Assembly: GCA_963835735.1 (NCBI GenBank)
Contig: CAWIGP010000007.1
Location: 434,001 to 498,000 of the forward strand
DNA from: DASQMT01 sp963835735
GTDB taxonomy: Bacteria; Actinomycetota; Thermoleophilia; Solirubrobacterales; Solirubrobacteraceae
DNA: 64,000 nucleotides
Direction: 5' to 3'
A program made the position numbers and the translations under genes. The notes below the pieces were generated by a model. That model was not told where the DNA came from and made no database searches. It saw only the letters and a list, made by a program, of their open reading frames with translations. Below, piece by piece: positions 32,271 to 41,147 of the stretch (position 1 is the stretch's first letter; each line of letters starts with the position of its first letter).

Positions 32271-35200
32271 ATGGAGGGTTACGGGTCAGGCTGGGTCGTG
32301 AGGCTCTGCGGGCCGCTGTCCATACGCGTGGACGAACGCGACGTGACGTCGCGCCTGCCCGGACGCCAGGGCCGGCTGCTGCTCGCCTATCTCGCGCTCA
32401 ACCGCGAGCGCGCCTGCGCGCGCGGCGAGCTGATCGACGTGCTCTGGCCCGAGGAGCCGCCCGCGGCCGCCGACGCGGCGCTGAGCGCGTTGCTGTCCAA
32501 GCTCCGCCGCGCGCTCGGGGACGGTGCGCTGTCCGGGCGCTCGGAGCTGCAGCTGACGCCGGGCGCTCCCGTCGTGATCGACGTCGAGGAGGCGGGGGCG
32601 TCGGCGCGCCGGGCGGAGGCGGCGCTGCAGAACGGCGAGTGGAACGCGGCCGTCGCGGCGGCGCGCGATGCGCTCGCCGCGTGCGCGGGCGACTTCCTCG
32701 CCGACTGCGACGGCCCATGGCTGTTCGAGCAGCGCCGCACGCTCGACGGCCTGCGCGTCCGTGCCTACGAAGTGCTGGCGGACGCGTCGCTGCGCTCGAG
32801 CGCCCCGGCGGAGGCGGCCGACGCCGCGCGCGCGGCCGTTGCGCTCGCGCCGTTCCGCGAGACGGCGCATCGCCTGCTGATGGAGGCGCACGAGGCGGCG
32901 GGCAACCCCGCCGAGGCGCTGCGCGCGTTCGAGGACCTCCGCCGGTTCCTGCGCGAGGAGCTGGGAACGGCGCCGGGCCCGGCGGCGATGGCCGTGCACG
33001 AGCGGCTCCTGCACGGCCGCGCGCCGCACCGCGCGGTTGCGCGGCCCGCACCGTCCCCGATCCCCGCCCGGCGCTGGCCGGCGCCGCTCGACGCGGCCCG
33101 CGGACGGCACGCGTTCGTCGGCCGGGCGGCGGAGGCGATACGCCTGCAGGAGGCCTGGCGCGAGGCCGCCGGGGGCAGCCGGCGGATCGTCGCCCTCGCC
33201 GGCGAGGCGGGCATCGGCAAGACCCGGCTCGCCGCAGAGCTGGCCGGCCACGCACACTCAGACGGCGCGATCGTGCTGTACGGGCGCTTCGAGGAAGAAG
33301 CGGCGGCTCCATACCAGCCGGTCGTCCAGATGCTGCGCGGCTGGGCGGGCGGCGAGTCGCTCGCCCCGCTCGCCGAGCGGCTCGGCGCGCGCGCCGACGA
33401 GCTGGGGATCCTGCTGCCCGAGTTCGCCGCGCGCGCGCCGCTCGACGCCGGGACGCTGCGCGAGTCCGAGCTGGGCACCCAGCGTCTGCGCCTGTTCGAC
33501 GCGCTCGCCGCGCTGCTGGCCGAGATCGCGGGCGACGCACCGCTGCTCGTGGTACTCGACGACCTGCACTGGGCGGACCTGCCGACGCTCCAGCTGATCG
33601 GCCACCTCGTCCGCGCCCCGGCGCCGGAGCGCGCGCTGTTCCTCGCCACCACGCGCGCCGGCGAGGGCAGCGAGCCGCTGGCCGCGCTGCTTGCCGGGCT
33701 GCGCCGCGACGGCATGTTGCAGCGGCTCGAGCTGACCGGTCTCGACGTCGAGGAGACAGGCGCGCTCGTCAGCGCGCTCGGCGGCCGCCCGGCGACGCCG
33801 GGGTTCGTCGAGCAGCTGCACGGGGAGACCGACGGCAACCCGTTCTTCATCGAGGAGGTCGTGCGCCACCTGGCCGACGCGACCGGGCGGCTGGGCGGCG
33901 CGGTCGCGCTCGACGAGGCGGGCGTGCCCGAGGGCGTGCGCGAGGTGACCGGCCGCCGGCTCGCGCGGCTCGGCGATCCGGCGCGCGAGATGCTCGCGAC
34001 CGCCGCGGTGATCGGGCGGGAGTTCGACTTCGACGTGCTCGAGGAGGTCGGGCCACTGCGCGGCGACGGGCTCGTCGCCGCGCTCGACGAGGCCGTCGAC
34101 GCGCTCGTGCTGCGCGAGGACGCCGATCGGGTCGGCCGTTACGCGTTCGAGCACGCGCTGATGCGGGCGACGCTGTACGACGGGTTGTCCGCTCTGCGGC
34201 GAGCGCGCCTGCACAGCCGCGTCGGGGAGGCGCTGATCGCGTGTCGCGGCGCCCAGCTCGATCCGCATCTCGGCCAGCTCGCCCACCACTTCGCGCTCGC
34301 GGCGCCGGTCGACCGGCCGGAGCGCGCGGTCGACTTCGCGCTCGCGGCCGGCCGGCGGGCGGATCGGCTGCTGGCGTGGGAGGAGGCCGCCGGCCACTAC
34401 CAGGCCGCGCTGCGGGCCCGGCAGTTGGCCGGCGCGACCGACGACCGGCTGCGCTGCGAGCTGCTGCTCGCGCTCGGCTCGTCCCAGGAGCGCGCGGGCT
34501 CGCCAGAGATGCGCGCGACGTTCTCCGCCGCCGCCGCGACCGCGCGCGTGCTCGGGGATCCCGCGCTGCTCGGCCGCGCCGCGCTCGGCTACGCGGGCCG
34601 CTGGTCGCAGCTCGGGCGGGTCGAGGAGGACGTCGCCGCGCTGCTGCAGGAGGCGCTCGCGGCGCTCGGCGGCGAGGACACGCCGCTGCGCGCGCGGCTG
34701 CTGGCCCGGCTGGCGCTCGAGCTCTACTACGCGGGCGATCCGCAGCGGCGGCTCGCGCTCTCCGAGGAGGCGGTCACGCTGGCGCGCCGGCTCGGCGACC
34801 CGCTGACGCTCGCGACCTGCCTCGACGCGCGCCACTACGCGCTGTGGCGGCCGGAGACGGTGCAGGAGCGCCTGGCGGTCGCCGCCGAGCTGCGCCGGAT
34901 CGCAGAGACGGTCGAGGATCCCGAGCTCGAGCTCGAGGGCGCCGGCTGGACGGTCGTCGACCTGCTCGAGCTCGGCGACGTCGCCGGCGCCGACATCCAG
35001 ATCGCCGCCGCCTCGCGGCTCGCCGCGGCGCTCCACCGGCCGCTGTACGAGTGGTGGACGTCGCTGTTCCGCTGCGCGCGGGCGCAGATCGACGGGCGGT
35101 TCGACGAGGCCGAGCGGCTGGCCCAGGAGACGCTCGCGATCGGCCAGCGCGGGCAGGCGGAGAACGCGTTGCACGTGTTCGCGCAGGCGATGTTCAACAT

Positions 35201-35819
35201 CCGCCGCGAGCAGGGCCGGCTCGCCGAGGTCGAGGAGTCCGTCCACGGGTTCATCGCGATGTATCCCGCAGTGCCCGCGTGGCGCAGCGCGCTCGCGCTG
35301 ATGCACATGGAGCTCGGACGGGAGGACGCGGCGCGCGAGGAGTTCGAGTCGCTCGCCCGCGCGGGCTTCGACGCGCTGCCGCGCGACGCGCAGTGGCTGA
35401 TCGCGACGACGCTGCTGGCCGAGGTCTGCGGACGGCTGGGCGACGCCGGGCGCGCGGCGGAGCTCTACGAGCCGCTCGCGCCGTACGCGGGTCGCAACGT
35501 GATCGTCGGTCGTGCCTCGACGTGCAACGGCTCCGCGTCGCGGCCGCTCGGGATCCTCGCCGCCACGATGGGCGACTGGGATCGGGCGGAGCGCCACTTC
35601 GCCGACGCGCTCGCGATGCACCAGGCGATGGGCGCGCGCCCGTTCGTCGCGCGGTCTCAGGTGTCGTGGGCGGAGATGGAGCTCGCCCGGGGCAAGGGCG
35701 CGCGGGCGCGCGCCCGGCTGGCGGAGGCGATCGTGATCGCCGATGCGCTGGGGATGCGCGCTCTGGGTGAGCGGGCGCGGGCGCTGGTGGCCGACTCGGG
35801 CGTGGGCGCTGCGCCCTGA
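32271..35819 (+). CDS. AfsR/SARP-type regulator with BTAD, AAA ATPase and TPR domains
   Basis: The protein has 1182 residues from ATG 32271; the frame is open about 120 bases earlier but crosses the operator. Residues 8-95 are a winged-helix OmpR/SARP DNA-binding domain (VRLCGPLSIRV, RQGRLLLAYLALNR, ELIDVLWPEEPP). Residues 100-245 are a bacterial transcriptional activation domain (BTAD). A STAND/AAA ATPase follows with Walker A GEAGIGKT (about 311) and Walker B-like LLVVLDDLHWAD. The C-terminal 550 residues are helical TPR-like repeats. Such proteins integrate a signal through the ATPase and activate secondary metabolism or stress genes. No biosynthetic cluster adjoins it here. Heptamer repeats in its promoter suggest autoregulation. 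Confidence 0.9.
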   Translation: MEGYGSGWVVRLCGPLSIRVDERDVTSRLPGRQGRLLLAYLALNRERACARGELIDVLWPEEPPAAADAALSALLSKLRRALGDGALSGRSELQLTPGAPVVIDVEEAGASARRAEAALQNGEWNAAVAAARDALAACAGDFLADCDGPWLFEQRRTLDGLRVRAYEVLADASLRSSAPAEAADAARAAVALAPFRETAHRLLMEAHEAAGNPAEALRAFEDLRRFLREELGTAPGPAAMAVHERLLHGRAPHRAVARPAPSPIPARRWPAPLDAARGRHAFVGRAAEAIRLQEAWREAAGGSRRIVALAGEAGIGKTRLAAELAGHAHSDGAIVLYGRFEEEAAAPYQPVVQMLRGWAGGESLAPLAERLGARADELGILLPEFAARAPLDAGTLRESELGTQRLRLFDALAALLAEIAGDAPLLVVLDDLHWADLPTLQLIGHLVRAPAPERALFLATTRAGEGSEPLAALLAGLRRDGMLQRLELTGLDVEETGALVSALGGRPATPGFVEQLHGETDGNPFFIEEVVRHLADATGRLGGAVALDEAGVPEGVREVTGRRLARLGDPAREMLATAAVIGREFDFDVLEEVGPLRGDGLVAALDEAVDALVLREDADRVGRYAFEHALMRATLYDGLSALRRARLHSRVGEALIACRGAQLDPHLGQLAHHFALAAPVDRPERAVDFALAAGRRADRLLAWEEAAGHYQAALRARQLAGATDDRLRCELLLALGSSQERAGSPEMRATFSAAAATARVLGDPALLGRAALGYAGRWSQLGRVEEDVAALLQEALAALGGEDTPLRARLLARLALELYYAGDPQRRLALSEEAVTLARRLGDPLTLATCLDARHYALWRPETVQERLAVAAELRRIAETVEDPELELEGAGWTVVDLLELGDVAGADIQIAAASRLAAALHRPLYEWWTSLFRCARAQIDGRFDEAERLAQETLAIGQRGQAENALHVFAQAMFNIRREQGRLAEVEESVHGFIAMYPAVPAWRSALALMHMELGREDAAREEFESLARAGFDALPRDAQWLIATTLLAEVCGRLGDAGRAAELYEPLAPYAGRNVIVGRASTCNGSASRPLGILAATMGDWDRAERHFADALAMHQAMGARPFVARSQVSWAEMELARGKGARARARLAEAIVIADALGMRALGERARALVADSGVGAAP

Positions 35820-35863
35820 GGGCCAGGCGCCTGGCGCCGGCGTGGGCGTTACCCCGGCGCGGG

Positions 35864-36085
35864 GAACTGCGGCATTGAAGGAAGGCGGGTTCGAGTGGGC
35901 GGCAGCGACCAAAACGTCGAGATATCCGACTCGTCGAGTTCGCGCTCGACGTTTGGGTCCTAGAGCGCCCAAAACGTCGAGTTGGTCCGCGGCTCGCACA
36001 CAATCTCGACGTTTTGGTCGCGCCTCGCGAGCGGCGCGTCGACTCGGGGCGCGTTAACCACCGCATTGGTGGTTGGCGCGCCCCG
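35864..36085. repeat. Intergenic structured repeat, copy C, with nested AAAACGTCGAG inverted repeats
   Basis: The left boundary is GAACTGCGGCATTGAAGG. Inside, a perfect 19-base inverted repeat (35905-35923 and 36003-36021, core CCAAAACGTCGAG) encloses a second pair, CTCGACGTTT..CCAAAACGTCGAG (35945-35981). A stem of 18 positions with two mismatches follows (36045-36062 with 36068-36085), containing the family's CCACC/GGTGG arms and CGGGGCGCG. The AAAACGTCGAG part is not found in copies A, B or D. No gene is seen in the 534-base gap between the SARP regulator and radA. Confidence 0.8.
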
Positions 36086-36320
36086 CGTGACGCCGCGGCA
36101 CTCCGCACCCTCCCTCAATGCCGCAGTTGAAGTTCGTCCCGTCACACGACCCATGGCCCGCCCCGCGTGTCGTCGCGGCACTCCGCACCCTCCTTCAATG
36201 CCGCAGTTGAAGTTCGTCCCGTCACATGACCCATGGCCCGCCCCGCGTGTCGTCGCGGCACTCCGCACCCTCCTTCAATGCCGCAGTTGAAGTTCGTCCC
36301 GGCACGGCACAGGGGCGAAG
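36081..36320. repeat. Three 80-bp tandem repeats joining the element end to the radA start region
   Basis: The unit repeats at exactly 80 bases: the word ATGCCGCAGTTGAAG occurs at 36118, 36198 and 36278. Each of the first two units also contains CACACGACCCATGGCCCGCC or a one-base variant of it. This is the sequence around the true radA start codon (36343-36365). The array therefore copies the element's right boundary plus the first codons and leader of radA. There are no unique spacers, so it is not a CRISPR array. Confidence 0.9.
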
Positions 36321-36353
36321 CCGTCCGCCCGGCCGCCTACCGTCACACGACCC

Positions 36354-37727
36354 ATGGCCCGCCCGTCGACCGTCTTCACCTGCGCCACATGCGGCCACGA
36401 GGAGCCCAAGTGGCACGGCCGCTGCGCGGGCTGCGGCGAGTGGAACACGCTTGCCGAGGAGCAGCGCACGCCCGCGCCCACCCGACGCAACGGCGGCCGC
36501 AGCACCCGCGCCGCCACCCGCCCGGTCCGGCTCGCCGACGTCGAGGCGGTCAAGGTCGCACGCCTGCAGACCGGCATCGGCGAGCTCGACCGCGTGCTCG
36601 GCGGCGGGCTCGTGCCAGGCTCGCTGGTCCTGCTCGGCGGCTCGCCCGGTATCGGCAAGTCGACGCTCACGTCGATGGCGCTCGGCAACCTGGCCGGAGC
36701 GGGGCGGCGCACGCTCTACGTCTCGGGCGAGGAGTCCGCCGCGCAGATCAAGCTACGCGCCGAGCGGCTCCCCGGCGCGGCGCTCGACGTGCCCGTGCTG
36801 GCCGAGACAGATCTCGACACGGTCGTCGCGACGCTCGACGCCGAGCGGCCCGAGGTGTGCGTGGTCGACTCCGTCCAGACGCTGCACGCCGCCGACCTGA
36901 CCGGCGCGGCCGGCTCGGTCGGCCAGGTGCGCGAGGTCGCCGACCGCATCACGCGGCTGGCGAAGGCGCGCGACATCGCGGTGCTGCTGGTCGGCCACGT
37001 GACCAAGGAGGGCGCGCTCGCCGGGCCGCGCGTGCTCGAGCACCTCGTCGACTGCGTGCTGCAGTTCGAGGGCGAGCGCGAGCGCACCTACCGCACGCTG
37101 CGCGCGCTGAAGAACCGCTTCGGCTCGACCAGCGAGGCCGGTGTCTTCGAGATGCGCCAGGGCGGCCTGGTGGAGGTCCAGGATGCGAGCGCGCGGTTCG
37201 TCGGCGAGGCGACGCGCGCTCCCGGCAGCGTCGTGCTGGCGGCGATGGAGGGCTCGCGTCCGCTGTTGGTCGAGGTCCAGGCGCTCGTGTCCCCGTCGGA
37301 GCTGGTGCCGCCGCGGCGGGTGGCGAACGGGATCGACCGCAACCGGCTCGCGCTCGTGCTCGCGGTGCTGGGCCGGCACGCGGGCGTCGGGGTCGGCAGT
37401 GCCGACGTGTTCGTCAACGTCGCCGGCGGCGTGCGCGTCGATGAGCCGGGCGCCGACCTCGCGGTCGCGCTGGCGGTGGCGAGCGCTGCCCGCGGCGTCG
37501 TGGCGGGCGGCGAGGAGAAGCCGATCGCCTGCTTCGGCGAGATCGGGCTGACCGGCGAGCTGCGTTCGGTCGCCCACCCCGAGCGACGGCTCGCCGAGGC
37601 CGCCAAGTTCGGACTGCGGCCCACGATCACGCCCAGCGGCGCCGGCCGCGGCGCCGCCGAGGCGCCGACGCTGCGCGCTGCGCTGAAGGCGGCGCTGGCG
37701 AGAGCTCCGGCGGCGCGGGCGGCGTGA
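36354..37727 (+). CDS. radA: DNA repair protein RadA
   Basis: RadA is a RecA-like branch-migration ATPase in recombinational repair. The protein has 457 residues. An N-terminal four-cysteine zinc finger (C10, C13, C24, C27; ATCGHEEPKWHGRCAGCGEW region), Walker A GGSPGIGKST (about 95-104), the RadA-specific KNRFGST (about 253-259) and a C-terminal Lon-protease-like domain (VNVAGGVRVDEPGADLAVA, GEIGLTGELR) are all present. It is immediately upstream of disA, the normal actinobacterial arrangement. Its start codon sits in a sequence of which two decoy copies lie upstream in tandem repeats. Confidence 0.97.
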   Translation: MARPSTVFTCATCGHEEPKWHGRCAGCGEWNTLAEEQRTPAPTRRNGGRSTRAATRPVRLADVEAVKVARLQTGIGELDRVLGGGLVPGSLVLLGGSPGIGKSTLTSMALGNLAGAGRRTLYVSGEESAAQIKLRAERLPGAALDVPVLAETDLDTVVATLDAERPEVCVVDSVQTLHAADLTGAAGSVGQVREVADRITRLAKARDIAVLLVGHVTKEGALAGPRVLEHLVDCVLQFEGERERTYRTLRALKNRFGSTSEAGVFEMRQGGLVEVQDASARFVGEATRAPGSVVLAAMEGSRPLLVEVQALVSPSELVPPRRVANGIDRNRLALVLAVLGRHAGVGVGSADVFVNVAGGVRVDEPGADLAVALAVASAARGVVAGGEEKPIACFGEIGLTGELRSVAHPERRLAEAAKFGLRPTITPSGAGRGAAEAPTLRAALKAALARAPAARAA

Positions 37728-37826
37728 GCGCAATTCGTCGCTAGCACTTTCAAACCGCTTTTACAACCCCGCATATTCCGCTCTACAGAGCCAAAAACCG
37801 GGGTAAATCAAGGCTAAACGGGCTGC

Positions 37827-37832
37827 TAGAAT
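37827..37832 (+). promoter_or_regulatory. Candidate -10 box of disA
   Basis: TAGAAT lies 10 bases before ATG 37842 in a markedly A+T-richer 114-base gap, so the transcript could be nearly leaderless. No clear -35 hexamer is visible at 16-18 bases. disA may also be read from radA. Confidence 0.4.
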
Positions 37833-37841
37833 TGTCTTCTC

Positions 37842-38954
37842 ATGACGCCGCGATCAGGGGAAGAGCTCATTGAGCTCGAAGCGCGTCAGGAGCCCCGGCT
37901 CGTCAAGGCACTCGAGATGGTGGCGCCAGGCTCGGCGGTACGCGAGGGGATCGACAACATCGTCCATGCCCGCACCGGCGGCCTGATCGTCATCGGCGAT
38001 CCCGACGAGCTCGCGTTCCTGTTCTCTGGTGGGATCAAGCTCGACATCGACTACTCGCCGGCGCTGCTCTACCAGCTGGCGAAGATGGACGGGGCGATCG
38101 CGCTGAACGCGAATGCGACCAAGATCCCCTGGTGCAACGTCCAACTGATGCCGGATCCCACGATCCTCACGACCGAGACCGGCACCCGGCACCGCACGGC
38201 CGAGCGCGTGTCCAAGCAGACCGACGCGCTCGTGATCGCGGTGAGCCAGCGCCGCGACGTCGTCTCGCTCTACGTCGACGGCGCGAAGTACATCCTCGAG
38301 GAGATCCCGGCGGTGCTCGCGAAGGCCAACCAGGCGCTTGCGACGCTCGACAAGTACCGCAGCCGGCTGGACCAGGTCTCCACCCGCCTGACCGCGCTGG
38401 AGTTCGAGGGCGGGGTCACGCTGCACGACGTCCTCACCGTCCTCCAGCGCGCCGAGCTCGTGACGCGTATGGCGGTGGAGATCGAGCGCTACATCGTCGA
38501 GCTCGGCACCGAGGGCCGGCTCATCGAGATGCAGCTCGAGGAGACGATGGTCGGTGTGGCCGCCGACAAGGCGGCGCTGCTGCACGACTACCTGGCGGTT
38601 CCGGAGGACGACGCGTTCGCCAACGCGCTCGACGGCATCGCCCGGCTGCCCCATCAGGACCTGCTCGACTTCGGCCGGCTGGCCGAGATCCTCGGCTACG
38701 ACCGCAAGGTCAACACGCTCGACTATCCCGTCTCGCCCCGCGGCTACCGCATCCTGGGCCGCATCCCCCGGCTTCCGAAGCTGGTGGTGCAGAACATCGT
38801 GCGCGAGTTCCGCGGGCTGGACGAGATCCTCGCCGCCACCGACCCCGAGTTGGAGTCGGTCGACGGCGTGGGGGAGATCCGTGCGAAGGACATCCGCGAG
38901 GGCCTTCGCCGGTTGCAGGAAATTAACCTCGTGGACCGTTACCTACAGACATGA
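37842..38954 (+). CDS. disA: Diadenylate cyclase DisA, DNA-integrity scanning protein
   Basis: DisA forms octamers that scan DNA and make c-di-AMP from two ATP. The protein has 370 residues. The N-terminal DAC domain has the DGA motif (83-85, KMDGAIALN) and GTRHRTAER (114-122), the two ATP-binding signatures. A linker helix follows, and then C-terminal helix-hairpin-helix DNA binding (SVDGVGEIRAKDIREGLRRL). The length is standard. It lies between radA and carD, linking DNA-damage repair with rRNA-promoter control. No other c-di-AMP gene is seen in the window. Confidence 0.97.
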   Translation: MTPRSGEELIELEARQEPRLVKALEMVAPGSAVREGIDNIVHARTGGLIVIGDPDELAFLFSGGIKLDIDYSPALLYQLAKMDGAIALNANATKIPWCNVQLMPDPTILTTETGTRHRTAERVSKQTDALVIAVSQRRDVVSLYVDGAKYILEEIPAVLAKANQALATLDKYRSRLDQVSTRLTALEFEGGVTLHDVLTVLQRAELVTRMAVEIERYIVELGTEGRLIEMQLEETMVGVAADKAALLHDYLAVPEDDAFANALDGIARLPHQDLLDFGRLAEILGYDRKVNTLDYPVSPRGYRILGRIPRLPKLVVQNIVREFRGLDEILAATDPELESVDGVGEIRAKDIREGLRRLQEINLVDRYLQT

Positions 38955-38988
38955 ACCGCACGGTGGTCCGGCACCCGGACCAACCCCG

Positions 38989-39564
38989 ATGAAGGAGGAC
39001 ACCATCCCCGAGACCATCGATCAGATCGAGGACCTGGACATCGAGCGCGAGGTCGAGTGCATCGACTTCTCGATCGGCGATCATGTGGTGTATCCGCATC
39101 ATGGCGCCGGGCAGGTTCTGAAGAAGGAGGACAAGGAGATCCTCGGCGAGGTGCGCCAGTACCTCACGATCAAGATCCTCCATAACGACATGACCGTGAT
39201 GGTGCCGTGTGAGAACGCCGGCAAGGCCGGCCTCCGCCGCATCATCGACGCCGAGACCGTGCAGAAGGTCCTGGGCGTTCTGTCCGACGACATCTCGGAC
39301 ATGCCCAAGAACTGGAACCGCCGCTTCAAGCACAATCGCGACAAGATCAAGACCGGCGACATCTACGAGCTCGCCGAGGTCGTGCGCAACCTCGCCATCC
39401 GTGAGCAGGACAAGGGCCTCTCGACCGGCGAGAAGCAGATGTACACGCGTGCGAAGAAGATCCTTGCCTCCGAGCTGATGTACGCGCTGGAGAAGACGGA
39501 GGACGAGGCCGAGGCCTACCTCGACCAGGTCCTGACACGCGAGAACCTGGCGGCCTCCGCCTAA
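38989..39564 (+). CDS. carD: CarD/CdnL-family RNA polymerase-binding regulator
   Basis: CarD binds the RNA polymerase beta subunit and stabilises open complexes at rRNA and other promoters. The protein has 191 residues from ATG 38989. An acidic 25-residue N-terminal extension precedes the RNA polymerase interaction domain (FSIGDHVVYPHHGAGQVLKKE, LTIKILHNDMTVMVPCENA) and the helical DNA-binding domain (WNRRFKHNRDKIKTGD, LSTGEKQMYTRAKKILASEL). The start begins 34 bases after disA. ispD follows, the conserved actinobacterial order. Confidence 0.95.
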   Translation: MKEDTIPETIDQIEDLDIEREVECIDFSIGDHVVYPHHGAGQVLKKEDKEILGEVRQYLTIKILHNDMTVMVPCENAGKAGLRRIIDAETVQKVLGVLSDDISDMPKNWNRRFKHNRDKIKTGDIYELAEVVRNLAIREQDKGLSTGEKQMYTRAKKILASELMYALEKTEDEAEAYLDQVLTRENLAASA

Positions 39565-39600
39565 CGTAACCCCCGGCTTCGACGCACGATCCGCGGTCCC

Positions 39601-40317
39601 ATGCGGCCTACGGCTCGTGCGTCGGAGCATCTGTTGCTGCCTGGCACCGCCGCGATCGTGGTCGCGGCGGGCAGCGGCTCGCGCCTCGGCGCAGACCGGC
39701 CCAAGGCGTTCGTCGCGCTCGCCGGCCGCCCGCTGGTCAGCTGGTCGCTCGACGCGATCGCCGCGGCCGGGGTGCCGCGCGCGATCGTTGCCGTCCCGCC
39801 CGGCCACGAGGCCGCGGCCGAGGAGTCGCTTGCCGGGAACGCCGCGGCGTTCCCGCTCGGCTTCGCGCTGATCGCGGGCGGCGCGACCCGCTCTGCATCG
39901 GTGCGCAATGCGCTCGCGGCGGCCGGCGACATCGAGGCCGTGGTCGTGCACGACGCCGCCCGTCCGCTGGCCGCGCCGGAGCTGTTCACCGCCACGCTGA
40001 CCGCGCTGGAGCACGCCGACGCGGCGATCGCCGCCGCGCGCGTGACCGACACGATCAAGGAGGCCGGCGAGGACGGCGTCGTCGTCCGCACGCACCACCG
40101 CTCCCGGCTGTGGGCGATCCAGACCCCGCAGGCGTTCCGCGCCGAGATCCTGCGCCGCGCGCTCGACGTCGCCGACGACGTGCTCGCCCAGGCCACCGAC
40201 GACGCCTGGCTCGTGGAGCGGGCGGGCGGGACGGTGCGCGTCGTAGAGTCCCCGTCCGCCAACTTCAAGGTGACCACGCCGCACGACCTGGCGGTCGCCG
40301 AGAGCCTGCTGTGCTGA
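39601..40317 (+). CDS. ispD: 2-C-methyl-D-erythritol 4-phosphate cytidylyltransferase
   Basis: IspD joins MEP and CTP in the non-mevalonate isoprenoid pathway. The protein has 238 residues. The nucleotide-binding start VVAAGSGSRLGADRPKAF with the catalytic Arg/Lys, the HDAARPL segment and WAIQTPQAF with the later KVTTPHDL are all family signatures. The stop overlaps the start of the PHP gene, and ispF lies 830 bases on, so the two MEP enzymes are in one operon split by a phosphatase. Confidence 0.96.
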   Translation: MRPTARASEHLLLPGTAAIVVAAGSGSRLGADRPKAFVALAGRPLVSWSLDAIAAAGVPRAIVAVPPGHEAAAEESLAGNAAAFPLGFALIAGGATRSASVRNALAAAGDIEAVVVHDAARPLAAPELFTATLTALEHADAAIAAARVTDTIKEAGEDGVVVRTHHRSRLWAIQTPQAFRAEILRRALDVADDVLAQATDDAWLVERAGGTVRVVESPSANFKVTTPHDLAVAESLLC

Positions 40318-41147
40318 CCGACTACCACGTCCACCTCCGGCTCGACCAGGAGGACACGCCGCCGGAGCGCTACTTCACCGCCGCGAACGCCGAGCGCTAC
40401 CGCGAGGTCGCGGAGGAGCGCGGGATCGCCGAGCTCGGCGTCGCCGAGCACATCCACCGCTTCACGCAGGCGCTCGACGTCTGGGACCACCCCTGGTGGC
40501 GCGAGTGGGCGCGTGACGACGTCGACGGCTACTGCGCGTTCGTGCGCGAGGAGACCGACCTGCGGCTGGGGATCGAGGCCGACTACGTCGCCGGACGCGA
40601 GGACCGGCTCGCCGGCTTCCTCGACGCGCGCGATTGGGATTACGTGGTCGGCTCCGTGCACTTCGTGCGCGACGCCGCGGTCGACCTCGAGGGACCGGAC
40701 TGGGAGAACGTGTGGGGTCGCGGCGAGTCGCCCGACAAGGTCTGGGAGCGCTACTTCCTCACGCTCGCCCAGGCCGCCCGCTCCGGCCTGTTCGACATCA
40801 TGGCCCACCCCGACCTGGTCAAGATCTGGGGCTCGGCGCGGCCCCAGCCCGAGCGCGATCCGCGGCACTACTACGAGCCGGCCGTGGAGGCGATGCTGGA
40901 CGCCGGCGTGGCGATGGAGCTCTCGACCGCCGGGCTGCGCAAGCCCGCCGGCGAGCTGTATCCGGCGCCGGCGCTGCTGGCGATGGCGGCCGACGCGGGC
41001 GTGCCGATCGCGCTCTCCTCCGACGCGCACGTGCCCGACCAGCTCGGCTTCCGCTACGACGACGCGCTGGCCGCGCTGGCCGACGTGGGCGTGACCGAGA
41101 TCTGCGTTTTCGATCACCGCCGGCGACGGCTGGAGCCGGTCGGGTGA
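40311..41147 (+). CDS. PHP-domain phosphatase (histidinol-phosphatase-like)
   Basis: The protein has 278 residues from GTG 40311, overlapping the ispD stop. The metal-binding motifs of the PHP fold are in order: DYHVHL, AEHIHRF, GIEADY, GSVHFV, MAHPDL and LSSDAH. This matches the HisK-type histidinol-phosphate phosphatases, but other PHP phosphoesterases are equally possible. No histidine genes adjoin it. It separates ispD from ispF and its stop overlaps the ispF start, so it is part of the isoprenoid operon; a link to that pathway is untested inference. Confidence 0.8.
   Translation: MLTDYHVHLRLDQEDTPPERYFTAANAERYREVAEERGIAELGVAEHIHRFTQALDVWDHPWWREWARDDVDGYCAFVREETDLRLGIEADYVAGREDRLAGFLDARDWDYVVGSVHFVRDAAVDLEGPDWENVWGRGESPDKVWERYFLTLAQAARSGLFDIMAHPDLVKIWGSARPQPERDPRHYYEPAVEAMLDAGVAMELSTAGLRKPAGELYPAPALLAMAADAGVPIALSSDAHVPDQLGFRYDDALAALADVGVTEICVFDHRRRRLEPVG

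Noticed and set aside
36081..36320. 80-bp tandem units as a CRISPR array
   Set aside because: The units are contiguous with no unique spacers, and no cas gene is present. They copy the radA start and a repeat end.
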